From positions 1 through 58,686 of the forward strand of contig CALAHN010000003.1 in the NCBI GenBank assembly GCA_937891825.1: 58,686 nt of DNA, given 5' to 3'. The notes under the pieces were generated by a model. The model did not search any database. It saw only the letters and a list, made by a program, of their open reading frames with translations, and was not told where the DNA came from. This stretch comes from an uncultured Alphaproteobacteria bacterium. Its GTDB lineage: Bacteria > Pseudomonadota > Alphaproteobacteria > Bin95. Every line of letters starts with the position of its first letter. The first letter of the stretch is position 1. The position numbers and the translations under genes are program-made. Positions 24,116-32,133 of the stretch are shown piece by piece.

Positions 24116-25842
24116 TGGGCGGCCTCCTGGGGCTCTTTCAGCAAGGTTTCGCCGGGACGGACGATGGTAAACTCGACGGGCGCCCGCTCGACGCGCAATT
24201 CGCCGCCGGTCTGCCGCGCCACAGTGAAATATGAGGCGTCGAGATCGCCGGCGTCGGTGAAGTCTTCCCGGTAGTGCGCGCCCCTGGAATTCTCGCGGCT
24301 GAGCGCGGCGCGCGTGATGACCTCCGAGGTTTCGACGAGGCTCTGCATGTTCAGCCAGTCATGCCAGGTCAGGTTGAACGCGCGACTGCCGCCCGCGATG
24401 CCGGTCTCGGCAAGCTCCGCCCGGATGTCCGCCAGTTTCTCCAGGCCCCGGCGAAGGCCCGGGCCGTTCCTGAGCACGCCGACATCGTCCCACATCGCAT
24501 CCATCAACTTCAGGCGAAGCGCATGAACGTCGCCTGTCGCCTTGCCGATCGGCTTCAGCGCGCGGGCGACTTCGGCGTCGAGCACGGCCTCGTCGATATC
24601 CTTCAGCGCGCCGGCCGCTTCCCTGGCCATGACATCGCCCGCGATGCCGCCATAAACGGTGGAGTTCGCGACGCCATTGCCGCCCAGGCGGTTGGAGCCG
24701 TGGGCGCCGCCCGCGTCCTCGCCCGCCACATAGAGGCCCGGCATCTCGGTCCGCGTATCCACGTCGACGACGATGCCGCCCATCAGGTAATGCGCCGTCG
24801 GCACGACCTCGACCAGGCCGCCAGCCAGATCGAAGCCGCAATCGGCGCAACGCTTGACCATGCCCTTGAACTTTTCCGCGACCAACTCCGGCCCAAGATG
24901 CGCCATCGAGATGTAGACGCCGCCGTTGGGCGACGTGTTGGACTTGCGCATTTCGTCATAGATCGCCCGGCTGACGATATCGCGCGTCGCCCGCTCGCCG
25001 CCTTCGGCATAGTCGAACATGAAGCGGCGTTCCTGGCCGTTCAGCAGATAGCCGCCGGCGCCCCGCAGGCCTTCTTCCAGCACAGTGCCCGTCATCCGCG
25101 TGCCCTCGCCCGCCAGCAGGCCGGTCGGGTGAAACTGCACCATCTCCATATCCCGAAGCGGCAGGCCCGCCCGCAGCGCCATGGCGAGGCCGTCCATGGT
25201 CTTGTCGCCCGAGGGCGTGTGGTAGCGGTACATGGTCGGCCCGCCGCCGGTCGCCATCAGCACGGTCTGGGCGCGGACCAGCCGGAAGCCGCCGGTGCGC
25301 ATATCGATGAACAGCACGCCCGCCAGCCCCTCGCCGCCCCTGGCCGGGATCAGGGCGATGGCGCGGTGCTCCTCCAGCCGGTCGATCGGGCGCTTCAGCA
25401 CCTGTTCCATCAGTCGGGAGATGATTTCGATGCCGGTCAGATCGCCTTTGTGGACCGTGCGGTCGAAGGTCTGGCCGGCGAAGGCTTTCTGGTGGACGGT
25501 GCCGTCGGGATTGCGGTCGAAGAAGCAGCCGATCTCATTCTCAAGCTCGCGGATGCGGGTGACGGCGGTTTCGACGAGCCGCCAGGCCATGTCTTGGTTC
25601 GGCAGCCACTTCCCGCCCTCGATCGTGTCCATGAAATGCCGCTCGATGCTGTCGCCGGGCGCCAGCGCCACATTGTAGCCGCCTTGCACCATGCGGGTGC
25701 AGCCGCACTTACCGACCAGACCCTTGACCGCGATGGCGACGCGCTTCTCCGGCGCCGCCTTCTGGGCATGGAGCGCGGCGAACAGGCCCGCGCCGCCAGT
25801 GCCGATGATCAGGATGTCCGTATCGAAGCGATCTATCTGCAT
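24112..25842 (-). CDS. Succinate dehydrogenase/fumarate reductase-like flavoprotein subunit
   Basis: The 576-residue protein has the FAD dinucleotide motif DILIIGTGGAGLFAALHAQ and SdhA/FrdA/aspartate oxidase segments: VLEEGLRGAGGYLLN with the active-site Arg, HYLMGGIVVDVDT, and YVAGEDAGGAHGSNRLGGN. At the usual flavinylation site (H-T-x-x-x-Q-G-G in SdhA) this protein reads Cys48-T-R-M-V-Q-G-G, so the flavin-linking His is replaced by Cys. It is coupled to the class I fumarase genes and preceded by two membrane subunits. It may oxidise succinate or a substituted succinate; the main TCA-cycle enzyme is probably encoded elsewhere. Confidence 0.88.
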   Translation of the reverse strand: MQIDRFDTDILIIGTGGAGLFAALHAQKAAPEKRVAIAVKGLVGKCGCTRMVQGGYNVALAPGDSIERHFMDTIEGGKWLPNQDMAWRLVETAVTRIRELENEIGCFFDRNPDGTVHQKAFAGQTFDRTVHKGDLTGIEIISRLMEQVLKRPIDRLEEHRAIALIPARGGEGLAGVLFIDMRTGGFRLVRAQTVLMATGGGPTMYRYHTPSGDKTMDGLAMALRAGLPLRDMEMVQFHPTGLLAGEGTRMTGTVLEEGLRGAGGYLLNGQERRFMFDYAEGGERATRDIVSRAIYDEMRKSNTSPNGGVYISMAHLGPELVAEKFKGMVKRCADCGFDLAGGLVEVVPTAHYLMGGIVVDVDTRTEMPGLYVAGEDAGGAHGSNRLGGNGVANSTVYGGIAGDVMAREAAGALKDIDEAVLDAEVARALKPIGKATGDVHALRLKLMDAMWDDVGVLRNGPGLRRGLEKLADIRAELAETGIAGGSRAFNLTWHDWLNMQSLVETSEVITRAALSRENSRGAHYREDFTDAGDLDASYFTVARQTGGELRVERAPVEFTIVRPGETLLKEPQEAAQ

Positions 25843-25843
25843 G

Positions 25844-26188
25844 TCATGCGGCGCTCAGGAAAAAGGTTGTGGAGACGAGGAAGGCCAGCGCCGTCGCCGC
25901 CGCGATGAAGGTCTTCTGACGGGACGACCACGGCAGGAACTCCAGCGCCAAGAGACGCAACCCTCCGAAGAAATGCACGGCCAACAGGAAGACCAGGCCC
26001 CATTCCGCCAGCTTGACCGGCGTCGAGGCCGTGAGCGCGAGAAACCCGTCAAGCGCATCCGGCCCCGTCAGCGCCATCGCCAGCACATAGAAATGCACTG
26101 GCAGGAACAGGGCCAGCAACAAGCCGGATGTGCGGTGGAGCATGAAGGCATACCAGAGCGGATGCCCGCGATGCGGCCGCACCTTCAT
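25844..26188 (-). CDS. Succinate dehydrogenase cytochrome b-type membrane subunit
   Basis: The 114-residue protein has three predicted helices. FMLHRTSGLLLALFLPVHFY resembles the H-R-x-S-G quinone-site signature of SdhC, and FLLAVHFFGGLRLLALEF carries a His in the position of the heme b ligand (H-x-x-x-G-x-R). It would anchor the flavoprotein and iron-sulfur subunits and pass electrons to quinone. The ATG at 26188 overlaps the stop of the neighbouring membrane subunit (ATGA), which favours it over an ATG at 26203. One nt separates it from the flavoprotein gene. Confidence 0.82.
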   Translation of the reverse strand: MKVRPHRGHPLWYAFMLHRTSGLLLALFLPVHFYVLAMALTGPDALDGFLALTASTPVKLAEWGLVFLLAVHFFGGLRLLALEFLPWSSRQKTFIAAATALAFLVSTTFFLSAA

Positions 26189-26514
26189 GCCGTCACCGCC
26201 CACACGGCGCGAAGGCCGAGCGCCAGCAGCAGCAACCCAGCCCCCCAGGCGAAAACATTCAACCCGGCGCCGCGCAGGCCAAGCGTTTCCGCCACGATCA
26301 CGCGAAGCCCGATGGCTGCGTGGATGGCGACCGCAACGACGAACACGCCATAAAACAGCATCCAGCCAAGGCTGCCTTGAGTCCGTCCGAGGATCTCAGC
26401 GGCCGTCAGCCCGTCCTGAACCGCATAGATCATGACCGCGATATGACCGAGCACGAGCGGCGCCATCAGGATGGCCGTGACCCGTTGCAGCAGATAAAGG
26501 CGAAGCGTCAGCAT
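26185..26514 (-). CDS. Succinate dehydrogenase second membrane anchor subunit
   Basis: The 109-residue protein has three predicted helices. LYLLQRVTAILMAPLVLGHIAVM begins like an SdhC/D helix I with the Q-R element, and VAIHAAIGLRVIVAE offers a His-x-x-x-Gly heme-ligand pattern. With the previous subunit it would form a two-protein, possibly diheme, membrane anchor. The Met at 26514 is 4 nt downstream of the iron-sulfur gene stop; an upstream Met at 26538 lies inside that gene. Order B-anchor-anchor-A is unusual compared with sdhCDAB. Confidence 0.8.
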   Translation of the reverse strand: MLTLRLYLLQRVTAILMAPLVLGHIAVMIYAVQDGLTAAEILGRTQGSLGWMLFYGVFVVAVAIHAAIGLRVIVAETLGLRGAGLNVFAWGAGLLLLALGLRAVWAVTA

Positions 26515-26518
26515 CGGC

Positions 26519-27247
26519 CTATCCCTTGCCCCAGCCAAGCGCCGCTTTGACGGTCGCCCGCTTCAAGCCGGCGATGGAAGCGGTCGGATTAAGCTCGTTC
26601 GGGCAGAAGGTCATGCAATTCCCCATGGAATGGCAGTTATGGCAGCCGCCCGCCTTCGAAATCGCGTCGAGCCGGGCTTTCTGGCCGCCATCCCGCGCAT
26701 CGTTCGCCAGGGTCCAGGCGCGGTTGAGCGCGGCGGGGCCGAGATATTCGGGATTGCTCGCGACAACATCGCAAGCCGCGTAGCAGACGGCGCAGTTGAT
26801 GCATTCGATGGCGGCGTCGGCGGCGACGCGGCGCGGATCGTCGGGCTTGATCGGCGCCATCGGCGCCTCCCGGCTTTCCGACGGCGCGAACACTGCCTCC
26901 GCCGCGACCCATTTCTCGAAGAATGGCGTCATGTCGGTCGCGAGGTCGCGGATGACCGGCAGGTTGCGCAAGGGCGCGATTTCCAGGCGGCCATCCTTCA
27001 GGACGCGGCTGACATGAGTGCGGCAGGTCCAGCGCGGCTGGCCGTTGACCATCATGGCGCAGGAGCCGCACATGCCGACCCGGCAGGCGAAGCGATAGGC
27101 CAGCGACGGATCGGCATGCTGCTGGATCCAGGTCACCACATCCAGCACGGTCTGATGCTCCCGGCGCGGGGCGTCAAAGGTCTGGAACCCTTCCTTGCCA
27201 TCGCCGGACCGCCAGACCGAAACCTGCATCGTCGCGTCGCCGCTCAT
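26519..27247 (-). CDS. Succinate dehydrogenase/fumarate reductase-like iron-sulfur subunit
   Basis: The 242-residue protein holds all three cluster-binding motifs of SdhB/FrdB: a plant-type 2Fe-2S site with Cys55, Cys60, Cys63 and Cys75 (ACRVGMCGSCAMMVNGQPRW), then CINCAVCYAAC (Cys149, 152, 155, 159) and CHNCHSMGNCMTFCP (Cys202, 205, 211, 215). An extra Cys202 precedes the usual C-H-x-x-x-N-C pattern. It transfers electrons from the flavoprotein to the membrane quinone site. It is the first gene of the minus-strand dicarboxylate cluster. Confidence 0.9.
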   Translation of the reverse strand: MSGDATMQVSVWRSGDGKEGFQTFDAPRREHQTVLDVVTWIQQHADPSLAYRFACRVGMCGSCAMMVNGQPRWTCRTHVSRVLKDGRLEIAPLRNLPVIRDLATDMTPFFEKWVAAEAVFAPSESREAPMAPIKPDDPRRVAADAAIECINCAVCYAACDVVASNPEYLGPAALNRAWTLANDARDGGQKARLDAISKAGGCHNCHSMGNCMTFCPNELNPTASIAGLKRATVKAALGWGKG

Positions 27248-27334
27248 CGCCCTGTTCTCTCTCCCGCCAACCGGTCTGGCCGCAAAGCTATGCGGAAACG
27301 GCAGGTTTCGGAAGGGGCGGCCCGGCCCCTCGAT

Positions 27335-28537
27335 CTAGTCAAGCTGCAACAGCATGCTCGACAGATAGGCGCTTTCCGGCAGAAACGGATGCACGGGATG
27401 ATCGGCGGCGGCGCCGGCGGCGCGGAGGATGCGGCCGTTCCGACCGGCGTCCGTCAGGCCATGGCGCACCTGTTCGGCGAACGCGGCATCGTCGACATTA
27501 TGGGAGCATGAGGCCACGAAGAAGAAACCGTCATGGGCGACCAGCCGCGACGCCAGCCGGATCAGCTTGCGGTAGCCCCGAAGTCCGGCCCCCAGATCCT
27601 TGCGCGACTTCACGAACGCCGGCGGGTCCACGATCACCACATCCCAGCGCGCGCCCGCCTGGACCGAGCGGTCGAGGAAATCGAACGCTTCCGCGCGCTC
27701 GAACGTCGTCCGGTCGGCGAGGCCATTGGCCGCCGCCGCCGCTTCCGCCAGTTCCAATGCCGGCGCCGAGCGGTCGACGAACGTGACGCTCGTAGCGCCG
27801 GCTGCGGCCGCGTTCATGCCGAAGCCGCCGAGATAGCAATAGACGTCGAGCACCCGGCCGCCCTTCGCGACCGCCGCAACCGCCGCACGGTTGTCCCGCT
27901 GGTCGTAGAACCAGCCGGTTTTCTGGCCGCCCGCGATGTCGGAGAGAAACGTCAGCCCGTTCTCGCGCACGACGATCGGCGCGTCGCCGATGTCGCCGAC
28001 GATCTCATCCTCGGCGTCCGCCAGGCCCTCGACGATGCGGGCCGGGGTGTCGCGGCGGAGCAGAATGCCTTTCGGCTGCAGGGCCGCCTGCAAGGCCGCG
28101 ACGATCGCGTCGGAGCGCGCGTCGACGGCGGCGGCGTTCAACTGCACGACCAGGATATCGTCGAACCGGTCAACGATCAGGCCGGGCAGGCCGTCAGCCT
28201 CGGCATGGATCAACCGGTAATAGGGCTCGGCATAGAGGCGGCTCCGGAGCGCCAGCGCCTTGACGATGCGGCCCCGGAAGAATTCGGCGTCGATGGCGTC
28301 ATCCGGCCCCTGGCTCAACATGCGGCCGACGACCAGCGGCTTCGGGTTGAAGGCGGCCGTGCCCATAAGCTCGCCCGCGGCATTTTCCACCGTTACGAGC
28401 GCGCCGGCCGCCATGGCCTTCAGCGCCGGCGTCATCACGACTTCATTGGAATAGAGCCAGGGATGGCCGGCCTTGATGCGACGGTGGCGTTTCGGGAGAA
28501 GGCGGACGCGGGGGCGGTCTGTGGATGATGTGTTCAT
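27335..28537 (-). CDS. Class I SAM-dependent rRNA methyltransferase (RlmI-like)
   Basis: The 400-residue protein has an N-terminal PUA-like domain (RVRLLPKRHRRIKAGHPWLYSNEV split over the first 35 residues), a linker with KTGWFYDQRDNRAAV, the SAM-binding VLDVYCYLGGFGMNAAAAGA, the motif VDPPAF and the catalytic Cys in SCSHNV. These define the m5C23S RlmI/YccW family. The Met at 28537 is chosen from its distance to the PUA domain; two upstream Mets (28543, 28615) have no better ribosome binding site. It lies 87 bp upstream of the dicarboxylate cluster in the same direction. Confidence 0.85.
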   Translation of the reverse strand: MNTSSTDRPRVRLLPKRHRRIKAGHPWLYSNEVVMTPALKAMAAGALVTVENAAGELMGTAAFNPKPLVVGRMLSQGPDDAIDAEFFRGRIVKALALRSRLYAEPYYRLIHAEADGLPGLIVDRFDDILVVQLNAAAVDARSDAIVAALQAALQPKGILLRRDTPARIVEGLADAEDEIVGDIGDAPIVVRENGLTFLSDIAGGQKTGWFYDQRDNRAAVAAVAKGGRVLDVYCYLGGFGMNAAAAGATSVTFVDRSAPALELAEAAAAANGLADRTTFERAEAFDFLDRSVQAGARWDVVIVDPPAFVKSRKDLGAGLRGYRKLIRLASRLVAHDGFFFVASCSHNVDDAAFAEQVRHGLTDAGRNGRILRAAGAAADHPVHPFLPESAYLSSMLLQLD

Positions 28538-28655
28538 GCGCATCGGATAGAAGCATCCGCAGCGCTCGGCAAGGGCGGTTCCAGTGCAAGACGACCCGAT
28601 ATATAAGGAAGGCCGCATGAAGCGCCGCCCATGGGCGCGGTTTACGGAGGAAGCG

Positions 28656-29606
28656 ATGCAAGGTCGACGCGTCACGGTATTTGGCGGAACGGGGTTTGTC
28701 GGACGCTACATCGTCAAGCGCCTGGCGGCGGAGGGCGCGCGCGTCCGGGTCGCGGCGCGCACGATCGAGAGCGCAAAGTTCCTGAAGCCGGCCGGCGCTG
28801 TCGGGCAGATTGCGCCGGTGCGCGTCAGCTTGAGCCATCCGGAGACCATCGCCGCCGCCGTCGATGGCGCGGACGCCGTGATCAATGCGATCGGCATCCT
28901 GACGGAAAGCAGCCGGAACAGCTTCCGGCGCGCCCATGTCGACGGTCCGGGCGCGATTGCGGCCGCGGCGGCCGAACATGGGGCGGCGGCCTTCGTCCAT
29001 ATTTCCGCGATCGGCGCCGACGCCGCGAGCGAGAGCGCCTATGCCCGAAGCAAGGCCATGGGCGAGGCTGCGGTCGCGGAGGCCTTTCCCGCCGCGACGA
29101 TCCTGCGCCCAAGCGTCATCTTCGGGCCGGAGGACGACTTCTTCAATCGCTTTGCGGCCATGGCCCGGATCGCGCCGGCCCTGCCGCTGATCGACGGCGG
29201 CGCGACGAAGTTTCAGCCGGTCTATGTGGGTGATGTCGCCGCCGCGGCGCTCGCCGCCCTCGACCAGGCGACGGCGGCGGGCAAGACCTTCGAGCTCGGC
29301 GGACCGGACGTCATGTCCTTCCGGGACGTGCTGGAATATGTGATGGCGGAAACCGGCCGCAAGCGCCCGCTCCTTCCGGCGCCGTCCTGCGCGCTCCGGC
29401 CGCTCGCCGCGCTGATTGAGCTCCTGCCCGCGCCGATGCTGACACGCGATCAACTGCTCCTGCTAAAGCAGGATAATATTGTCGCTGAAGGCGCTGATTC
29501 ACTTGCCGATTTAGGCGTTCGCGCGACGGCGATCGACGCCATTGCGCCGACCTACCTGCAACGCTACCGTGACGGCGGCCAGTTCGCCCGGCAATCGGCC
29601 AATTAA
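28656..29606 (+). CDS. NDUFA9-like NAD(P)-binding protein (complex I-associated SDR)
   Basis: The 316-residue atypical extended SDR has the N-terminal GGTGFVGRYIVKRLA, ADAVINAIGIL, HISAIGADAASESAYARSKA with the Y-x-x-x-K pair, and ILRPSVIFGPEDDFFNRFA, the typical pattern of alphaproteobacterial NDUFA9 homologues found near or associated with complex I. Function in bacteria is probably in quinone or complex I assembly; no nuo genes are in the window. GGAGG 5 nt upstream fixes the start at 28656 rather than the Mets at 28584 or 28617. Confidence 0.87.
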   Translation: MQGRRVTVFGGTGFVGRYIVKRLAAEGARVRVAARTIESAKFLKPAGAVGQIAPVRVSLSHPETIAAAVDGADAVINAIGILTESSRNSFRRAHVDGPGAIAAAAAEHGAAAFVHISAIGADAASESAYARSKAMGEAAVAEAFPAATILRPSVIFGPEDDFFNRFAAMARIAPALPLIDGGATKFQPVYVGDVAAAALAALDQATAAGKTFELGGPDVMSFRDVLEYVMAETGRKRPLLPAPSCALRPLAALIELLPAPMLTRDQLLLLKQDNIVAEGADSLADLGVRATAIDAIAPTYLQRYRDGGQFARQSAN

Positions 29607-29616
29607 GGACATCGCC

Positions 29617-30228
29617 ATGGGAATGACCATTGGAGCCGTGCTGTTTCCAGGCTTTGAACTGCTGGACCTCTTCGGCCCGCTCGAGATGTTCGGGATGCTG
29701 GAAGATGCGCCGGACATCAAGATGATCGCCGCATCTTCGGCGCCGGTCGCCAGCCGTCAGGGCCCCAGAAGCGTGATCGACAAGACCTTCGACGAGGCGC
29801 CGGCGTTCGACCTGCTAATCGTTCCAGGCGGGCCCGGCACGCGCGCCGAGGTCGATAATCCCCGCCTGATCGACTGGCTGGCGAAGGCGTCGGATGCGAC
29901 CGAGCTTGTTACGACCGTCTGCACCGGGAGCGCCCTGCTGGCCAGGACCGGCCGGCTCGACGGCGTCGCCGCGACCAGCAACAAGGCGGCCTTCGCCTGG
30001 GTGAAGGAGCAGGGTCCGAAGGTCGATTGGCGGCCGGAGGCGCGCTGGGTCGAGGACGGCAAATACATGACCTCGTCCGGCGTATCGGCGGGCATGGACA
30101 TGGCGCTCGCGGCGATCGAACGGCTTTACGGCGCCGCCAAGGCCGAACGCATCGCGACCCGGACGGAATATGACTGGAAGCGCGATGCCGCCTGGGACCC
30201 GTTCGCCCGCATCTACGGGCTGGTCTGA
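29617..30228 (+). CDS. DJ-1/PfpI family protein
   Basis: The 203-residue protein has IGAVLFPGFELLDLFGPLEMF at the start with the Glu that activates the nucleophile, LLIVPGGPGTR, and the nucleophile-elbow Cys102 in TTVCTGSALLA, followed by SGVSAGMDMALAAIERLYG. This resembles isonitrile hydratase-type and other DJ-1 proteins. The AAGGA ribosome binding site overlaps the stop codon of the preceding gene, so the two are likely co-translated. The substrate is unknown; general stress or carbonyl detoxification is possible. Confidence 0.88.
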   Translation: MGMTIGAVLFPGFELLDLFGPLEMFGMLEDAPDIKMIAASSAPVASRQGPRSVIDKTFDEAPAFDLLIVPGGPGTRAEVDNPRLIDWLAKASDATELVTTVCTGSALLARTGRLDGVAATSNKAAFAWVKEQGPKVDWRPEARWVEDGKYMTSSGVSAGMDMALAAIERLYGAAKAERIATRTEYDWKRDAAWDPFARIYGLV

Positions 30229-30331
30229 CCGGTAAGGCCCGGTCGCTTGGGCGGGTTCGCTATGAGCATGGGCGATCTGCCGATCAGCGCTGCAACAGGG
30301 CTTAAAACTTCGCCTGCTTGTGCGCGGAAAT

Positions 30332-30408
30332 TGGTCGGAGCGGCAGGATTTGAACCTACGGCCCCCACACCCCCAGTGTGGTGCGCTACCAGACTGCGCT
30401 ACGCTCCG
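30332..30408 (-). tRNA. tRNA-Pro(GGG)
   Basis: On the minus strand the sequence folds as a complete cloverleaf: acceptor CGGAGCG pairs with CGCTCCG, D arm GCGC..GCGC, anticodon stem CCACA/TGTGG with loop CTGGGGG giving anticodon GGG, and T arm with loop TTCAAAT. The discriminator is A and the 3' CCA is encoded (30332-30334). Total length is 77 nt with CCA. Confidence 0.96.
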
Positions 30409-30413
30409 ACCGC

Positions 30414-30433
30414 GAACGGCGTCGCCGCCGTTC
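30414..30433 (-). other. 8-bp hairpin upstream of tRNA-Pro
   Basis: GAACGGCG and CGCCGTTC form a perfect 8-bp stem with a 4-nt loop, 5 nt before the tRNA 5' end on the minus strand and about 100 nt after merR. It may help define the tRNA leader for processing or end the merR transcript; no U-run is present. Confidence 0.45.
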
Positions 30434-30532
30434 GAGCGGCCTCACTATCCCGTAAGCGGCCGACTGCGTCAATCGATTCGATGGAGATTGCGGCAAGCTG
30501 ACCCGTCCAAGATGCAACGCCTGGCGAACCGC

Positions 30533-31009
30533 TTATGCCGCGGCTTTCGACAAAGCGTCACGCATCGCCTGCAAATCCTTCAGCACCTTGCGCAATCGCG
30601 CCGCCTGATTGGCTGAGAGGCCGAATTCGAGCATGCCCTGGCCTGGGTCGGTCTTCGGCTTCGGGGCAGGCTCGGATTGCTGCGTCGTCACCATTTCGCC
30701 GCCGACCTCGGCCGCCGTCGCGACCGCCGCCGGGGGCTTGCCGCCATTCGACTTCAGCAGTTTCTGGACGCCCCGGATGGTGAAGCCGTCCTCGTACAGC
30801 AATTTGCGGATGCGGCGCAGGCCTTCGATATCTTCCGGCCGGTAATAGCGGCGGCCGCCGCCGCGCTTCAGCGGATTGACTGACGGGAACTTACCTTCCC
30901 AAAACCGGAGAACATGCGCGGGAACGTCAATCTCTTCCGCGACTTCGCTGATCGTCCGGTAGGCCGAAGCGCTTTTCTCGCCTCTGCGTCCGTTCGGTTC
31001 TTTGGCCAT
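30533..31009 (-). CDS. MerR family transcriptional regulator
   Basis: The 158-residue protein has a winged HTH from about residue 17: [23 protein letters not shown], then [38 protein letters not shown], typical of MerR proteins. The C-terminal half lacks Cys ligands and is Ala/Lys-rich. This gene follows ihfA in many Alphaproteobacteria and is usually annotated only as MerR family; its target is unknown. Confidence 0.9.
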   Translation of the reverse strand: MAKEPNGRRGEKSASAYRTISEVAEEIDVPAHVLRFWEGKFPSVNPLKRGGGRRYYRPEDIEGLRRIRKLLYEDGFTIRGVQKLLKSNGGKPPAAVATAAEVGGEMVTTQQSEPAPKPKTDPGQGMLEFGLSANQAARLRKVLKDLQAMRDALSKAAA

Positions 31010-31137
31010 TGCTGCTTATCCTCAGCCGTGCAGTCCCAATTTGCCGCCCGGTCGGGCAATTTGAGCGATTCTCTGTGCAAGGGCAATGTGGATAGCTTGA
31101 GTTTTTTCCGAAGCAATGTCGGCGAAGCAGCGAATCT

Positions 31138-31437
31138 CTATGAATTTTCGCCGTTTATATGCGCCTTCAGGATGTGCGACGCCCGGAAGCTCAGCACGCG
31201 CCGCGGCAGAATCGGCACCTCTTCCCCGGTTTTCGGATTTCGCCCACGGCGCAAGCCCTTCTGGCGCACGATGAAGGTTCCGAATGATGCAATTTTGACG
31301 GAGTCGCCAGCCGCCAGGGCGTCAGCGATTTCTTCAAGGACCATCTCGACAAGATCGGCGGATTCATTCCGAGAGAGACCTACCTCCTGGTAGACCGCTT
31401 CGGTAAGATCGGCGCGCGTGATCGTTCTACGAGACAT
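31138..31437 (-). CDS. ihfA: Integration host factor subunit alpha
   Basis: The 99-residue protein begins [23 protein letters not shown] and contains the DNA-binding arm [25 protein letters not shown] with the intercalating Pro, followed by the C-terminal [13 protein letters not shown]. Length and sequence match IhfA. It bends DNA as a heterodimer with IhfB in recombination and transcription. The start at 31437 is preferred over one 45 nt upstream, which adds residues foreign to the family. It is normally preceded by plsX-fabH; here a cytochrome gene occupies that position. Confidence 0.95.
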   Translation of the reverse strand: MSRRTITRADLTEAVYQEVGLSRNESADLVEMVLEEIADALAAGDSVKIASFGTFIVRQKGLRRGRNPKTGEEVPILPRRVLSFRASHILKAHINGENS

Positions 31438-31545
31438 ATCGCCCCCCGCGATGGACTTAAAGGGTATCCCGCGATAACTCAATCCGTCAACGCATTATCT
31501 TCAATATCCTTCTTCGTCCATTGCAAAATGCAAACAGGCGAACCA

Positions 31546-31577
31546 GACGGCGCGAAATCGAATGATTCCGCGCCGTC
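31546..31577 (-). terminator. Candidate terminator of the cytochrome c' gene
   Basis: GACGGCGCG (31546-31554) and CGCGCCGTC (31569-31577) form a perfect 9-bp stem 30 nt after the cytochrome gene stop on the minus strand. On that strand it is followed by a T-rich but interrupted stretch (TGGTTCGCCTGTTTGCATTTTGC region), so termination would be moderate. Confidence 0.5.
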
Positions 31578-31607
31578 TCGCAGGCCCTCAAGCACGCGTC
31601 ATGGGGC

Positions 31608-32075
31608 TTATTTCTTGACGCGGAACGGCGTGTGGCAGGCGCCGCAGGTCTTCGTCATCGCGCCGAACGCCGCGCCGATCGCGGCCATATCGCCGCCGGC
31701 CGCCGTCGTTTCAAGCGCCTTCGCGGCAGTCTCCAGGTCCGTGCCCGCCTTCACGAACTCGTCCCATTTCATCCAGATCGCCGGGCTCGCCGTGGTCTTG
31801 ACGTCGCCGGCGTTCTCGACGTGCACCTGATCGCCGAACTTGCCGCCGATCATCGCCGCGCTCGCCGCGATCGCCGCCGCGCGGGTCGCGACTTCCGATG
31901 CTTCGCCGGGGCCGCCCTTGACGATGCCGCCGATCGCCTTGGTGTTGCCCCCGATCGACTTCATCAGCTCCTGCCGAGCTTCAACGCCCGGATTGGCCAT
32001 TGCAGCGCCCGCGAAGAGCGCAGCCGCAGCAGCCGCGACAACAAACATACCTTTACGCATTGATTTAACTCCCAT
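31608..32075 (-). CDS. Cytochrome c' (class II c-type cytochrome)
   Basis: The 155-residue precursor has a signal peptide (about MRKGMFVVAAAAAALFAGAAMA) and a four-helix-type mature part with the heme-binding C-G-A-C-H at the C-terminus (Cys144, Cys147, His148). That C-terminal placement and the length of about 128 mature residues are typical of cytochrome c'. The family binds NO and CO in the periplasm and is linked to nitrosative stress defence. It follows the anti-sigma gene by 58 nt. The Met at 32075 is chosen for its GGAGGG upstream; the Met at 32060 would start the signal peptide directly. Confidence 0.85.
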   Translation of the reverse strand: MGVKSMRKGMFVVAAAAAALFAGAAMANPGVEARQELMKSIGGNTKAIGGIVKGGPGEASEVATRAAAIAASAAMIGGKFGDQVHVENAGDVKTTASPAIWMKWDEFVKAGTDLETAAKALETTAAGGDMAAIGAAFGAMTKTCGACHTPFRVKK

Positions 32076-32133
32076 GTGTTGCTTCCCTCCAGTTCCCGGC
32101 GCCACGTCCTGCCGCCGGCTTTCGCTTCCAACG

